From Owenia fusiformis (lineage: Eukaryota > Annelida > Polychaeta > Sabellida > Oweniidae): 64,000 nt of DNA. A program made the translations under genes and the position numbers. This document shows positions 12,601 to 27,000 of this stretch, in pieces. Under the pieces are notes generated by a model. It had not been told where the DNA came from, made no database searches, and was given only the letters and a program-made list of their open reading frames with translations. How positions within the stretch are numbered: position 1 is the first letter of the stretch; every line of letters begins with the position of its first letter. The stretch covers positions 12,234,150-12,298,149 of the forward strand of contig CAIIXF020000002.1 in NCBI GenBank assembly GCA_903813345.2, given 5' to 3'.

Positions 12601-13824
12601 TATTTTGTTATTTTATTATAACATCCACAGTACTGGAAAAGTAATTTTTAAAAACGGAATTCTCCCTGTACTTTCCCTATGGAGTGTACATCAACAATGT
12701 GAAGCTGAAATACATTTGTGTCTGGAGCTCTGGATCAATTAACATTCTACGTAATTATCAGGTAACAAACAGGTAACTTAGGCAACACAAGATCAAGAAT
12801 ATCATCTTGTTCTTTGCAACTAATACCATGGCAACCTAACAAACAAATAAAGCAAAGGATAAACTGAAACACATTTACTTGGAAGTTATTTTTGTCAGAT
12901 CGTGATGCAATAAAAGTTCCTTACTATTTCCTATCATGCTGGAATGAAATGTTTATGGTATTTTTGAATTGTCTTGGGAATTTCAAGATCACGATTGCGT
13001 ATTGTGTTTCAGAGGAAACAAAGTTTATGGATTAAATGTAAGACTCTGAGAACATAATGGGTGTGGCCAAAGATGATCCATTAAAACAGATTTATTATGA
13101 TCCTTTAAGATGGATATTACATGTACATATATTGACCCTCTAAGTTACACATGTATGTTGAAGATGAGCCTTTAATAGCAGATGTTCATATTTACTCAAT
13201 GATACATTATGAGCAGAGTTAGGGACATTTTAGAGCTCAACACCCTTTTCTGTAAAATTACTCACTTTTTATTAGATCAACATTTTCTTGGAGGTCAGTG
13301 TCAGCCCTTAAATTCAGAATCAACAAATTAAAACTCTAGCATACAAGTACCAGTATTTCATTTTAATTTTCTGTAGATATTGATGAAGTTATGAAGTAGG
13401 AATTCATGGTTTGAGGTTAGGCTATGAAAACCACCTACATTTTTTAACTGAGTTGATATTTGTCTTTCTGATGTACCGGCTGGAGTTATTTAGCTGTATG
13501 TAGTTACATGTTGGTATGATGTCCATCAACAATCCTTTAACTTGGTGGGAGAGGGGAATATGTAAACATGGTTGTCCATTACAGCTTTCACCCATTCTGA
13601 TTCAGTAATTATGTTTTAACAAATGTAAATTTAATTTGATTTTGTTGCCTTCAGACATAGTATTTTTATTTATTGTTGAAATGATGAAATGATATTTAAA
13701 GGTTTTCAGTAATTTAAAAAGGGCTTTCAGTTGTAATTATTCTCTTAAGAGATGATAAGTGTCATGGATAGTAGGTAAACACAGTTGGTGATGTCATTCT
13801 GAGAAAATGTCATGGTAGTCATGT
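9645..13824. other. Non-coding AT-rich DNA
   Basis: No gene can be supported. One plus-strand open stretch (10006-10182) that ends in a good donor is discussed under findings. Confidence 0.4.
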
Positions 13825-13960
13825 TTTAAAATACAAAATAGAGTGAAAAAGAATGAAATCACCAAGGAATAAAGTAAACAGACATGTAGTTAATACTCTG
13901 AATTGTATAGAAATATAAGAAAATCAGACAGTTCATTCAAATTTTAGAGAGAAAGGAGTG
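13825..13960 (+). repeat. Dispersed repeat, copy 2
   Basis: It has the same block order as the copy at 8690: gaatgaaatcaccaaggaataaag, then ctctgaattgtatagaaat, then cagttcattcaaattttagagag. It is in the same orientation. Confidence 0.55.
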
Positions 13961-16568
13961 AAATGGCATGACTAGAGTTACCAGGTTTAGACATGAATTC
14001 TGATCCTTTAAGCATTTATATATTGTCATTGTTGACTTGTTGTTGTTTATCTGTTTATCACTGCAAACCAGATATTCTTATAAGTGAATGACTTTTCTGT
14101 GGTGAACACTTTTTGATATTTTTTTGTAATTGGTTAACTATTCTGTTCTTATTTCTACTCAGTCCTCAATTAGGGCCAGGCTTGAGAAAAGTAATTGCTG
14201 ATGCCCACACGCAATAGATAACAGGGGGCTGGCTATGGTAAACAGAATGGGTTAGTCCCAGTTAGCAGATAAGTTGTTCTGTGATATAGCGATCCAGATC
14301 ACAGACATACCCAGTACCAATATTTAGTTATATGTAGGATTTTCTCTCCAAAATGCACAAGTTCACACAGGATGACTTTGAGCACATTACTATTTTTATG
14401 GACTTGCTTAACCTCTTATATATTTTTTTAAAGAACAGCTATGCAGCATATGATTCAATGTTAAATGTGTTCACCCTGTAGTGGATGATGAAATGTAGTA
14501 GGAGTGAATCATGTTTCCTTATTGGCACTTATGATTACAGGGTGTCTCAAATAACTACCAGAATATTGCCATTTAAAAGGATTGTGGTCTCTGTGAGATA
14601 TCTTGCAGAAACAATGATTACAAACACTTTTTATAAAAATCTTAAGTGTGTGTTCTTCTAAATAAAGGGCAATATAACTTTATTTTTGTATTTGGGTGTT
14701 CTATTTCTGTCACGAAAAGTTTAAAGAAATTCTATTTTTAGGAGTGGCTAAAAATTGTATATGAAATGAAATAAGATTTCAAATATTGAATTGAAATCTC
14801 TGTTGAGACTTTATTTGGGATTGGTTTTAAGTACCTCTTGTTAGGACATATTATATTTTCCACCTTTGTATTTTTGTGTCAAGCACTTGCATTTGTATTA
14901 AAGTAAACATTTTGTAGCACCCTGTAAACATAATGTAATTTTCCAGTAGTAAGCTATTTGCCTGTAGGGGCATTCATTACTCCACATCAATTTATATACC
15001 TGTCAAAATTTAACATTTCAAGCTTGAATATGCAGACTAAATAGTAAATCTGTGTTGAAAATCACATGAAGAATGATCTTATACAAGTCTAATGTCCTCT
15101 GATAAGTAATTGAATCAGTTATAGCTTCAGAAGATCTTAAAGGGTTTGGTTTATACATATAAAGAGGACTTTGTTACAAGACAGGATTAAAAAGTCCTCT
15201 TAATATAGATAATAAATAGTCCATGAAAAATTTAAATGTAAATTCCTCAATGAAGAACTTTAACATGGCAAATCATCGCATTTTAGAGGACTTATTTTCC
15301 TGACTGGATTGGACTTAATAACAGGGGACAAAAATACTTTGTATACTAGCAAGCTGTTGTGGATTACATAGCAGTGGAATGTTCAGATAACACGCCTGTT
15401 GAACACAAGTAGATGCTACATCTATGGAAACTTGCTCTCCCCTGGTATATATCCTCAATGCCAGTGTCTTGCACATTACTTGACACTCAGAAGTAAAATA
15501 GAACTACAGTATTGCAAAGGGCACTTGGTATTGGAAACTAAACTTTGCAAAATGCAATTTTATAACAAAAATCAATAAAATATTTAATCAGAATTCTTTG
15601 GGAGCTGAGAAAGTGACAATTTGAGCAGAATACACACAATGAAAGGTATGGATATATGAATATTATTTTTTGAGATATTTGTTTATTTAGGCCAAAAAGG
15701 TGATGCATGGATTTGTTCATGTGCTGCACTGTTAATGTGTGCTGTATTCCATTCCAGCTTTGATAAAATACCGTATATTGTTCTCGCACAAACGCTTACT
15801 TACATGTGGGGAAGGGTTCATAAAATAATGAGATTAAGTAAACGTGCCACCAAAACATTAGGAACAAGAGATCAAGAAAAGGTCTAAGAAAACATCACTT
15901 TATTTCCAAATTGGAATCCAAAATTGCCACAATGCAGTTTAATTATTCAAAATATCTATAAGTTGCTGTTTCAGATCTCATAATCTGCTAATTATGTCGT
16001 TGGCATTAGTGATGTCAGCATTAATGATCATGTCACCAGTATTAGTGATGTCACTTAGCATTATGCCACTGATATTAGCCTATTTTCTTACAAAACCTTT
16101 CGAAAAGAGTTAAGAGAATCTGATTTGATTTAAGCCCCAAGTTAAGACACTTCTGACGTCACCCTACACATGGCTAGATATCAAAAACATACTCACTCTC
16201 CTTACACCCAAGATTACAGAGTACTGTACTGTACTTTAGTGATGCAAGATAAAAAATGGGTCAGCTTACAAAGTTGAATGAATTGCCAACAACTTGAGTA
16301 CTTAGATATTGATACCTTGAGTCATTTGGTACATAGAAAATGAGAGCATTCCAAGATCTTAATAATATTAAGTGGTTACATGTGGGAAATAAACTAATAT
16401 AGTATACATTTACTGGTCCTGCGGTGCTACTTCATTAAAAGTAGTAGAGTCGCACCATATTATGTTTTTTCTTGATTGGTGATTGGTTGATATCAATCTT
16501 GCGATGGGGCACAGTGAGCTGATGGCAGTCTGATGTGACAAGGTGTGGTGTGATAATGTATAGGGTGA
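13961..16568. other. Non-coding AT-rich DNA
   Basis: No gene is recognised. Near 16011-16080 the words attagtgatgtca and cattatg recur as a short degenerate tandem. Confidence 0.45.
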
Positions 16569-16793
16569 CGCAGTGTGTGGTGTGACAAGGTGTGGTGTGA
16601 CAAGGTATGGTATGAAAAGGTGTGGTGTGACAAGGTATGGTATGAAAAGGTGTGGTGTGACAAGGTATGGTATGAAAAGGTGTGGTGTGACAAGGTATGG
16701 TATGAAAAGGTGTGGTGTGACAAGGTATGGTATGATAAGGTGTGGTGTGACAAGGTATGGTATGACAAGGTGTGGTGTGACAAGGTATGGTAA
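16569..16793 (+). repeat. 30-bp minisatellite built from two diverged 15-bp halves
   Basis: The array alternates gtgtggtgtgacaag with gtatggtatgaaaag, giving a 30-bp unit. At its left edge two copies of the first half stand side by side, which suggests that the 15-bp monomer came first and the dimer was amplified later. Because 30 is a multiple of three, several frames on both strands stay open here. Their peptides (such as CGVTRYGMKR or PCHTIPCHTT) are direct translations of the repeat, not genes. Confidence 0.93.
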
Positions 16794-17269
16794 TTGGATC
16801 CAAAGCTGTGATCCTGACCTGGTTAAGAACACCTTGATTCTCTTTAAATAAGGTGTGACACGCCCTTATACATTTTCAATTATTTGCTCCCCAATATATC
16901 ATTCCATAATTTTTGCATAATAGTATCAATTTATGCATAATTGTATCCTATTCTTTCAGTTCTTTGTCAATAATCAGTTATACATTATGAGTATGGTCAT
17001 TGATGTTTGTAAGTAATTATGTCTGTAATTAGTTGATAACAGATATATTCAAACACTATACCATATACATGTGGTAAAAACCATACCTGATAGGATAACA
17101 CAGGAGACACAATTCTATGAGACATAAGTCTTGGTTTATTCAAAAAGATCCTGAAAGTAAAGGTCCAAATATCTACTACCGGGATATTGTTATGTAATTA
17201 AATCTAAGAAATCTGGGGTTTCTAGGTAGACAATGTCTGCACAGAATCACCTTCTTGTAATCTATTACC

Positions 17270-17420
17270 ATTCCATTCTCTCTTAAATTTGAATGAACTG
17301 TCTTAATGTTTGTGATTTTCATACAATTTAGAGTCTTGACTTCATGGCTTTTTACTTTATTCCTTGTTGTTTCCGCTCTTTGGTTCTCTATTTTGTGTTT
17401 TAAAATACGACCACCAAACA
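17270..17420 (-). repeat. Dispersed repeat, copy 3 (reverse orientation)
   Basis: The blocks aaatttgaatgaactgtctt, tacaatttagagtcttgact and ttactttattccttg match, in reverse complement, the copies at 8690 and 13825. They match the copy at 21295 directly. Confidence 0.6.
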
Positions 17421-17924
17421 TGTAATTCATGGTTTTGGATTACACATTCTGTTCATTGTTGATTGTTCATGGCTTCCTCTGATAACAAACAGTCTTACCA
17501 GCTAACACACCCCAGTGATTCAACAAATCTTTATTCCTGCTTCAAAAAACATTGATTTGTTTAACCTTAGATACTTTTTAGATCATTCCAGGTAATATTT
17601 CAGTAAATACTGGTAGATAGGAGAAGTGGTTGCTTATTGAGCAAAAACTTTGCTGTAGGAATACACGACTTGCTGATTTGACAAGGTTAGGTGAAACAAG
17701 CTAAAGATGATTTATTCAATATTTTTGTGAACTTTTGTGAATGTCAAGCTGCATTAACAGACTCAAGGATTAGGATTAACACAAGAAGATTAACCCTCCA
17801 TGGATTAGAACCCTTGGTGGATTAACATTGGATTAAAGCCTAGTTGGATTTCGATTTATAGAATAACATTGCTATCAGATCTATAGGTTCCATATATACA
17901 TTTATGTTAGTGTAATCTTCTATT

Positions 17925-18009
17925 ATGGAATCTGTGATCATTGATCCAGATGACTTGCTATTTGAACTGGAACAACAAGTTCTCCATCTGGTGACTCAAT
18001 CAGGTGCAG
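17925..18009 (+). CDS. DLC1: DLC1-like exon 1 (N-terminus)
   Basis: It starts with ATG after an in-frame TAA at 17913-17915. It encodes 28 residues beginning MESVIIDPDDLLFELE and ends at a CAG|GTATGT donor in phase 1. That phase exactly fits the SAM exon 18.2 kb away (G+AG makes Glu29). I know no matching N-terminus in vertebrate DLC1 isoforms. It could be one of several alternative first exons. Confidence 0.6.
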
Positions 18010-21000
18010 GTATGTGGGAAAGTTTGATTCAAAGAATACATTTTTTTCATTTGTCTTGTAATTATGTCTCCACCAAAAAGTTGTGACATATTGTTATGGT
18101 CTCATTTTTTTTTTGGTGGCGGTTGGTGGTTGGCGATCAGCGTCTGTAACAAATTCTTACAACATCCAATAACTTAACAAATACTGTTTATGCTGACTTC
18201 AATGTTTTCAAAATCATCTTCAAGTTTTCAGAAGTTCAAATCTTAGATTGAACTTATAATATTGTTGTGAGCAACTAGGTGGTGCCATTTTGTCATGTTA
18301 GTGCCTTGTTAAAAAATAGATTTGTTCAAGTTGGGAATTAATTTTACAAAGGTATATGAAAGAAATTGGTCACCTCAACAGATGTCACAGAGGATGTTGT
18401 CTTACTCAACATAACTAGTTAATATGTTTTTTATATTCATTTATATGGTTCACCCTGATTTTGGATGATAAGTAATAATATAGTTTTGCACACCTTTTAG
18501 AATACTATTTGTACTAGATGGCCATGATGTAAACAACAATTTAATGCCTTTGGGTATGTCAAACTAAAATATACACCATGAGATGACGTATTCTGAGCAT
18601 ATTTCAGCAGATGTACAACATTGCTGCAGGTGCAATGTCTTAACCAAAATATCCCTCACTACCCATAATGCACCATTCTCTCAGCAGATGACATATCAGT
18701 TTTTATATAATATCTCAACTTATTTAAAAAACATATCTATGAATTACTAGATGTGAATATGTGTATGTAATATGGTTCTTTCTCTTATCCTTGAATCATA
18801 TGAGCTTTGAGATAAAATCAAATGAAAATGTTCTTCAAGGGAGGATGTTATGACATCATTATCACATGTTCAGTAATGTGAAGAAAAATTATCAGGAATT
18901 TCAAGCAGTTTCTTTAATGTAAATTTAGGTATGTGGTTTAGAAGAAACATCTCTATTGGTAGGGGGCCTTAAGTGTTTAGGGTTCTTCTAGGGGGTCCTA
19001 TCAGAGTTTTTGCACAGTATTCTTTCCTGAACAGGATTATTCAGCTTCGTTCACTTGGCTCCCATCGGTCGCAGATGAACGCAGTGAAGACCGAGCATGT
19101 GAAGATGGGATTATTTAAGATTTCCTTTAGATGGGTATAAGGGTGTTAAGAAGTAGAATCAGTCGCTATTAAAACCATATTACATTGAAGTTGATCAATA
19201 ATGGAAGGTAACATTCAAAAATTTTAGTGATATTTCATGGAAAAGAGAGAATGAGAGAGATTGGGTCAATATTACTTGAAAAAACTAGTACATGTATTCT
19301 GATGAATCATAAAGGTATTAAAGTGAAAATCAAACTTTAAGCGAGTGGGTTGTGTAATTTTCATATCTGTGAGTAGGAGGGGGATGGTGGCATAAAGTAT
19401 CACAAGAAGGGCTGCAAACAGTAAAGAGGTGAATATCTTACCACAAAGTTATTTAGATGGCCACATAAGTTGATTGTATCAGCTCACCTTCCTCATTGGC
19501 CTTCTCTGATTTGATTTTATATCTCCCAGAAATATGAAATAACAAGTAAATGAGAAATTGAATGCCCTGAACCCCTGTTAGGTAAATCATTAATACTAAA
19601 ATATTAAGCATTTATATAAGGGACACAAATGAAATTAAGAGTGCACTTCTCTTTCAAAACAACATAACAATTAGAAACAGTAAAAGATGAATGGCATATA
19701 ACATGCTGTATTAGCACTTGGTAGTGTTTTATGAGAAAGTGTATATTTTTTTAATCATTTGTTTTTGCACATGCAATCAGTTGTGTCTCACCTGTATAGC
19801 CGGGTGTCTTACCACATACTATTAACCATATAGGCAGTCTGGGTATGTACGAAGGTACTTGTGATACCCATGGAGACATGTGGAGACCCAATGTGGATCT
19901 GCAGTGATTGTAAATATACATGTGTACAAAAAATTCTGTTTTAAAGGGATGAACATTTTATTTTCTTAATTGTTTTCACTTTTTGAGATCTGATGAGCAA
20001 TATTAGATGTTAAGATAAAGCTACTTTAAACTAGGCATTACTAAGTAGTACTATTAATTAAATGACAGAAGTACTTCAGTAATATAAACTGAAAATCCAA
20101 CAGAGAACAGTTTTGACAAAATACCTTTTTTTGAAAAATAAATCATTGTAAAAATATGTGGTTCATCCCTACAAATAAGACTCATCTCTACCTGGTTGGC
20201 AAGGAAGACATATTTATTTCATCCTACTGTTTCAAGTTGACAACTCAGGTTTAAATGAGGTAATTAGAAAATATTTTGTTATTCATCAAGTATGAGATGA
20301 AACACTTATCAGTAATATATGTTTAATTTGGATAACACCCTCTATAGTTAATACCTAAGGGTTTGATTGAGCTCATGTGCAAAACAAATGTATATAAAAT
20401 TATATCATTATTATTACATTGAGAGCTGTTAACCTGAAAAATGTTCAAATAACATTCAGAATTTTCTGTATATGGTATTTTATATTAAACTGCTTTAGTT
20501 CCAAGAAAATTGCATTAGAATAAGTAGAATGGTTCAAATTATCCGCGATCAATATTTCATTCATGTTTCATAATTGGATAAATATTGGATATACCACAAA
20601 TATATTACTTTATCAGTAAAGTTTATGTTCCATTAATGTGATTTTTTGGTCAAGTGTCAATGTAAACCGTGGCTGTCGTAATATATATATTTCCCCACAT
20701 GTCATAACATGCTATAATGTAAAGAACGAATTAGCATACTGCCTTAGAATATTCAATGTGAGTCAATTGGATTAAATAAAATAGTCTTTAAATAGGGATA
20801 TACATACTAAGGGGGGTCTTAATAAGCTAACAGTGGGTATTAAGACTGAATGCTGCAGTGTTGAGGAAAACAACATTCTTAAGATTTTGAAGTCATTTCT
20901 GAAAATCTAGAAGACATTTGGAATATCTCTTGATATATGAATTGGATATGGATTTTATTACATAGGTTAAAGGATACTTAGTGTACTATATACAGAAGAT

Positions 21001-24000
21001 ACCCTGAGGAACAAAGACTAGCAATTTATACATAGCTCTCTGTTAAAGAAGCATATTGATCAAGTGATTGAAAAGGGTACATCTAGGATATTGAGAATCA
21101 CAAAGTGCACTTTTAAACTGAAAAATACAAAAAAACTTGAAAGAGGGGTAGGGTCTGTCAAATGAAACTGCAGATTTGACAAAGTGGTAATTAGTACAGA
21201 GACAGCCTAAGGATCATCATCATAATTCATTATCAGTGAACTTTTACAACCTTCCCTTCTCAAAGTCTACTTCTCTTCATTCTTATTTCACATCATTTCT
21301 CGCTAAAATTTGAATGAAGTGTCTTATTTTTTGGTATTTCTATACAATTTAGAGTGTTAACTTTAGGCTTATTTACATTATTCCTTGAAAGTTTCACACT
21401 ATTGATCTCAATTTTGCATTTTAAAATGTAACTGTCATGAAATTTTGTGGATGGACAGATAGTAACTGACCAATAAGCAATCAATGGTGTCACAATCAGC
21501 TTGTAGTTCCTAGGGCAAGTGTCAGATGTGAAACATAATATCTACATGTCCCCCTCCCTCTATATAGGTGGATATTCAGGGTGTACATATCACTTGTGGA
21601 TTGCAGAAGATTGAGGAAAGAATATAATAAGAGAGCTAGAGACAGAATATGAGAGATCATACAGTATAATGTGGATATTATAGTCATTCCTCAGGGAGTG
21701 ACAAATCAGGATAAGTTCAGAAGTGACTGTTAGTTCAGAATTGGCAGTAGGATGATTTAGAAATGACATAAAAAGTGACAGAGAGGTGACAGAGATGGAT
21801 TGATATATCTGTGAGTGTGTATGGGAGATACGAAATCAAAATCATCTCAAAAGTCATTTTTGTTAAATTGAGACAATTGTGCTAAAGGAGTCATTTTAAC
21901 TACAATATATACATAACATATATACATGTATAAAGAAAAGCATGCTGAATAATGCAAGGATGGATTTCCGCATGATAATGAATGGTAAGTTGGAGATTAC
22001 ATGTAATTGACACATCTAGAGGATAAAATCTCCCTTTAGAATTCTTAAAAGTTCCTTAAAATGCTACAGTTGACCATGGGTATGCTGTCTTCAAGTCTGA
22101 TTTGATCAAATTATGGAACTTAGGCTTGGAGAACCATAATAAGAACCATACTTGCTGTTATCATAATTTTTGGGTATATCATTCGTGAGGTTTACTTGTT
22201 TTATCTCTGACAGAAATTGATCGTTGACTTTTCTTAAAGGTGAAACCACAGTTATTTGTTCAACTTTTACACTTGTTGAAAACTTGAAAAATGACTTCTT
22301 CCGGTTTCTAAATATAGAGATGAAACCACACATTGTGAGATTTAAAACATGGAGATACTGGCAATGTTTGATTTTGGTTTCTTTTATTGATTTTATGTCA
22401 GATTTTTGAGTTAATCATTAAAGTATCAAAATGCCTTTATATGAAAATATTTCATGTTGTGGTAAGACAAATATGACCCTTTAACCCATTGCTTTTGATT
22501 AGCCAAATTTTAGCAACTATGTTTTATATTTCTTTATTTGATCATTCCGCATATTCAATAAAAAACATTTTGATAAACAGTTATATTCTAGGTGTTTGTA
22601 TTCAAAGCCCAATAAAAGTCTGAATCTGTTTGATATCTGTTTGGCCCAAATCCTGCCAATTTTAGATACATGTAATACAAATTAGTAAATGTTTTAGTAT
22701 GTATGGCATTTTGTATTACATGGTATATAGCAGAAAGTGCATGTATATTTTAAGGCATTTGAGTTCACTCCATGTCAGTTGAAATTTCCAGAGGCAAAAT
22801 ATGTCAAATGAACATGTTTAGTGTACAGTATATAAAACAATGACCTCATGTTTGACTCTACATTTTTGCCAATAAAAATTCTATCATGATTGAGTCAAAC
22901 TTTGAACTTGGATTCAACCATGGGGGAGGGGGTTAATTGTAAATTCAGTTGCTATTGGTATGTTTTACAAAGTGTTTTATACTAGTAATGACATCTTATT
23001 CAAATACGTATATGTGATATATGTTAAAGACCATTGTATAATAACACAAGGTCCAAGTTCAATTACTTCTATTGTATATTCAATCTTCATACATTTCTAT
23101 ATGTTATATGCCTTTTTTCATTTCTTACTAATTTCACTAATTTCCATACTGTTTGCATTTAAAACTTGACCATTACACTGTTTTATGATTGGGTGGTGCC
23201 ATGTATTTATCAAAGGTGTTTTAATATCTCTGACCTTGAACATATTCAGTGATAACTAGATATTTTAAGTATCACCTACCAGCTAAAAATTCTCTTTATT
23301 GCTCAATTTTTTACAGAGATCCAGGCCTAGAATAAGATATTTGATTTTCTTACATTTCTTAATTGTCCTGAGTTGACTGTTTTTGTATTTTAATTCTTGG
23401 TTATTCTATTAATTTCCTCTCTATTTTGGTTTTTAAAATATATGGCCATCTGTGACATTTTTCTTGGGGGTTTATATTTCTATTGTCACTATCAAATATG
23501 TTGAAGTGTTTATTCACTGTTTCAACATTTACTTGTGATATCTCACTTTTCTCAAGTTGAAGTAGCCATCATATACTTTAGAGACATTGTAAAGATGTCA
23601 CCGGTGTAGCTTTGAAACCATCCACTTATAATGCTTAGAACAGAAGTGTGCCGGGCCATCTGCCTGAAAAAGTAAGGACTCAGTGTATAAAAATAATTTG
23701 AAGTAAAACTTAAATGTTTATTTCTTAAAGACAGTGTACCATACTCCTGAAGGAGATCACTTCCAAATAATACTCCTAAAGGAGTATCACTGTATCTGTC
23801 ATATACCCCTCCCTATAGTGTTCCTACTCTCCTATAAACCCTATGTATAGATCAGGGGAATAACAAAGATATGGTATCTATGGAGATACACAGTAACATG
23901 TGGCCAGATAATTGGCCAAATCACCCCATCCCAAATCATGACATATACGACACATATAGCTTTTTATTGTGAGAATCAGAAATCTCAACATGTTTCTGTC

Positions 24001-27000
24001 ATAAAACTCTAAAAATAAATGTGCAATCAAAATGATGGATATTTGGGGTGTTTGTCCCTGTATGGAAGGAGATATATATATAAAGAGGAGGATATATCTA
24101 AATTGTTTCATGGTACAGATCTAATTTGAAAGGTTGATGATTAGGTTAACATGTATTTTATCAGACCATCATTATGCAACATTAAGAGGATACAACAGGT
24201 GATTGTGCATTACCAATCATTAAAATATGTGCTCACAGTTTTCCATTTTTGTTTGTCTAAAATTTTGACCGATGTGCCTGATTTTTGAGCGTTTCTGTTA
24301 AAGTGATTTTCACATTGGTATGTTCAGAGGAAGGTTGACATTTTTAAACTATGTTGTATCCAGGAGGGATTTATAAAAGTCTGCTTTTTGTCATAGGTAT
24401 TACTTATTTTGGTCTGTTGGGTCTAATCATGTTGTTTGGAAACTGGAGATAATTGTGATTCTCCAGCTAAATTCGTTTTCCAGGTGCTCGGGATAGAAAT
24501 AAACTCCACCATGGGCCTTAAGTCTTTCAACACTGATCATAAACTTTGGTAAACTTTCTACATTTTCATGGGAATATTTTATTTCCTGTGTATCCAAATC
24601 CTGATGTTAATTTCATAAAATGTAAAAATCCTACAGAAAATAAATACAAAGACCCAAATTACCTTTTTGATGATAAGAAAGTTCAATGGGCAACACAATC
24701 AGACCATTATATTAGAAATGTAACTTTAAGGTACCTCCCCCATTCTTATCATAATACAGTATTTGCAAGAATATTAATTTAAATATTGGGAGGATGGGGC
24801 ACTAACTGAGTTAAGACAGACTACCAGATATCCAAAGTTAACTTATGGAAGAGAAGAGAGATGGTTTCAGCAAAACAAACTAGTGATGTGAAACATGTCT
24901 AAAATGGGCAGAGATTTGTTACGTGGGCTTTATTATCAGCTTTATTATCGCTATCACCTCACAGGTGTTTGGGGATGTGTTCAGGATTACTGTTTTGATG
25001 CCAAAATGATTAAGTGTAAAAAAACTGTGCGAATTTGAAGAAGTACTGAGAGTGAATCCCAAAGTAAGTGACCAAAAGCAAAATGGACATAGATGAGAAG
25101 CTTTTTAGGAAGAGACACAAACAAAATCACAATCAGTTACTAAAAACAAGTCCTACCATGTAGACCAACATGCACAAGTAAATAATGCCAAATAGCCCTC
25201 TCCCTCCCTTCTCCAACTATCAGACAGGCATTAGCACAATCCAAAACCACATGGGACATTTCAGTATTGAAGTCTTAGCAGATTCTGATCACTAAGTACA
25301 TTCTATAACCATTTGTATCCATCCCAGATTAGCAGATTTAGAATGTTGCACCAGTCTATTCATGGGATGCTGCTGACAAAACATAGAAACACTTACCTGG
25401 AACATTACTGCTTGCTTGCTCAACTTAGAACATGATGTAACAATGTAAGCATTAGAGGAATAACTCGAACTCGTCCAAATGGAAATTAGAAATTCTTACG
25501 TCCTATTATGAAATAATTATAAGAGGAGCACAGTACTATCCAAAGTAATAATCTAATAATGGCTATTGATTATTGAAAATAAAAATTACAGATCACTAAA
25601 AATGAAGATGAATTCAAATTGGATTCAGGGAGATCAGATTATAGAAGAAATTGATATGTTATTGAATAAATGTCGAATGCAATAGAACTGATGCTAAAAA
25701 TCCTGGAGATCTGAAAACAATCGCACACGAAGATGAAATCATTTAAGAGGCTGCCATATGTTACATCAGGTGGTTAACATCCTAAGATATTTTTGAAACT
25801 TCAGGATTAGTGTACCTGAAGAAATTTTACACGAACCATGTGGTGATGGACCATGTAAACGTTTCAAAAAGTAATGGGGGAACTTCATTGGTTAATCTAC
25901 AAATACATAAGAAACATTCGTGAAATCTGGTTTTGTTCTCTTTTGACTCACTTCAGCATAATATCATCAATTTAGGGCCCCATCTTATCCTTGATTTGAG
26001 CTAGTGTATTCATTGGGTTTCTAACTATAACATTTGGTATTCAGTTTTCACATCAACCTCGTTAGCGGACCTGAAAAGGTGAAAATGTCAGAATTTTGCA
26101 GATTTATTTTACAGCATTCATCGTAATTATTACTGTATTGAACAATATTTTACCTCTGTTCCTGCCAACTGTTACTAAGATGCATTTTTATTGAACTTCA
26201 CTATTTGAAAGTTTATTTCCATGGAAATAAGAACAAAGTTGGATAAATCATTCCATTTCTGGAGATTGGATTTTTAGTTATTTATTGTTTCCCATGAAAA
26301 AATGTTGAAAATGACTTGAAGTATTTGTTAACAAGGAATGCACTAAATTATTCCTATTCTAAGGAATTTACACCCTTTATTTTTATAAAACTTGTCTGCA
26401 CTCTCTAAGTTAGAGATTCTGCTTCTATTCAAGCAGAATGTCAGAGCAGAAAATCATATTAGAATTTTTCACCTGCAGTATGTAACTACCATTTATTTCA
26501 CATTCAACTTGGAAAATGCTATGAAACCTACATTCGAGACCACGGAGATCTTAGCACCAGAAGTGCAAGATCATCTGCCATAGTAAGAGGATGGCGTGGC
26601 CAGGCAGTGTTGACTCAGGGTAGTGAGTTCAGAAATGACCTGAACCACGTAGATCCCTCTGCAGAAGTTTATATAGAGTACACATGGTGAGATAGCAGTT
26701 GATTTTCATGATTTAATGAGTACAAAAACATTAACATTGTACATTCTAGCTGTGGCTTGGCATGATAAATCACCATCATTATTAAGCAAGTGTACATTAG
26801 AGAAGGTCAAAAAGATTTGATGGATTACTTTATGCTTATTTTGAACCATCACATAGACAAAGATAGAACTTTAACATTCATTAAGGATCATACATGCTGG
26901 ACCCATTAGGGACGTATCATTCGATTTTGTGCAGTGGTGAGACCAAAAAACTGCAGACCTCATATTCTCAAACACAGTTATTTAAAAAATATTTCATACT

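Noticed and set aside
16410-16851. Overlapping open frames on both strands (up to 140 codons)
   Set aside because: They are translations of the 30-bp minisatellite, whose period divides by three. The peptides are pure repeats with no known fold.
24546-24782. 78-codon plus-strand frame in intron 1
   Set aside because: It matches no family I know, has no clear splice sites and is within chance length for this base composition.
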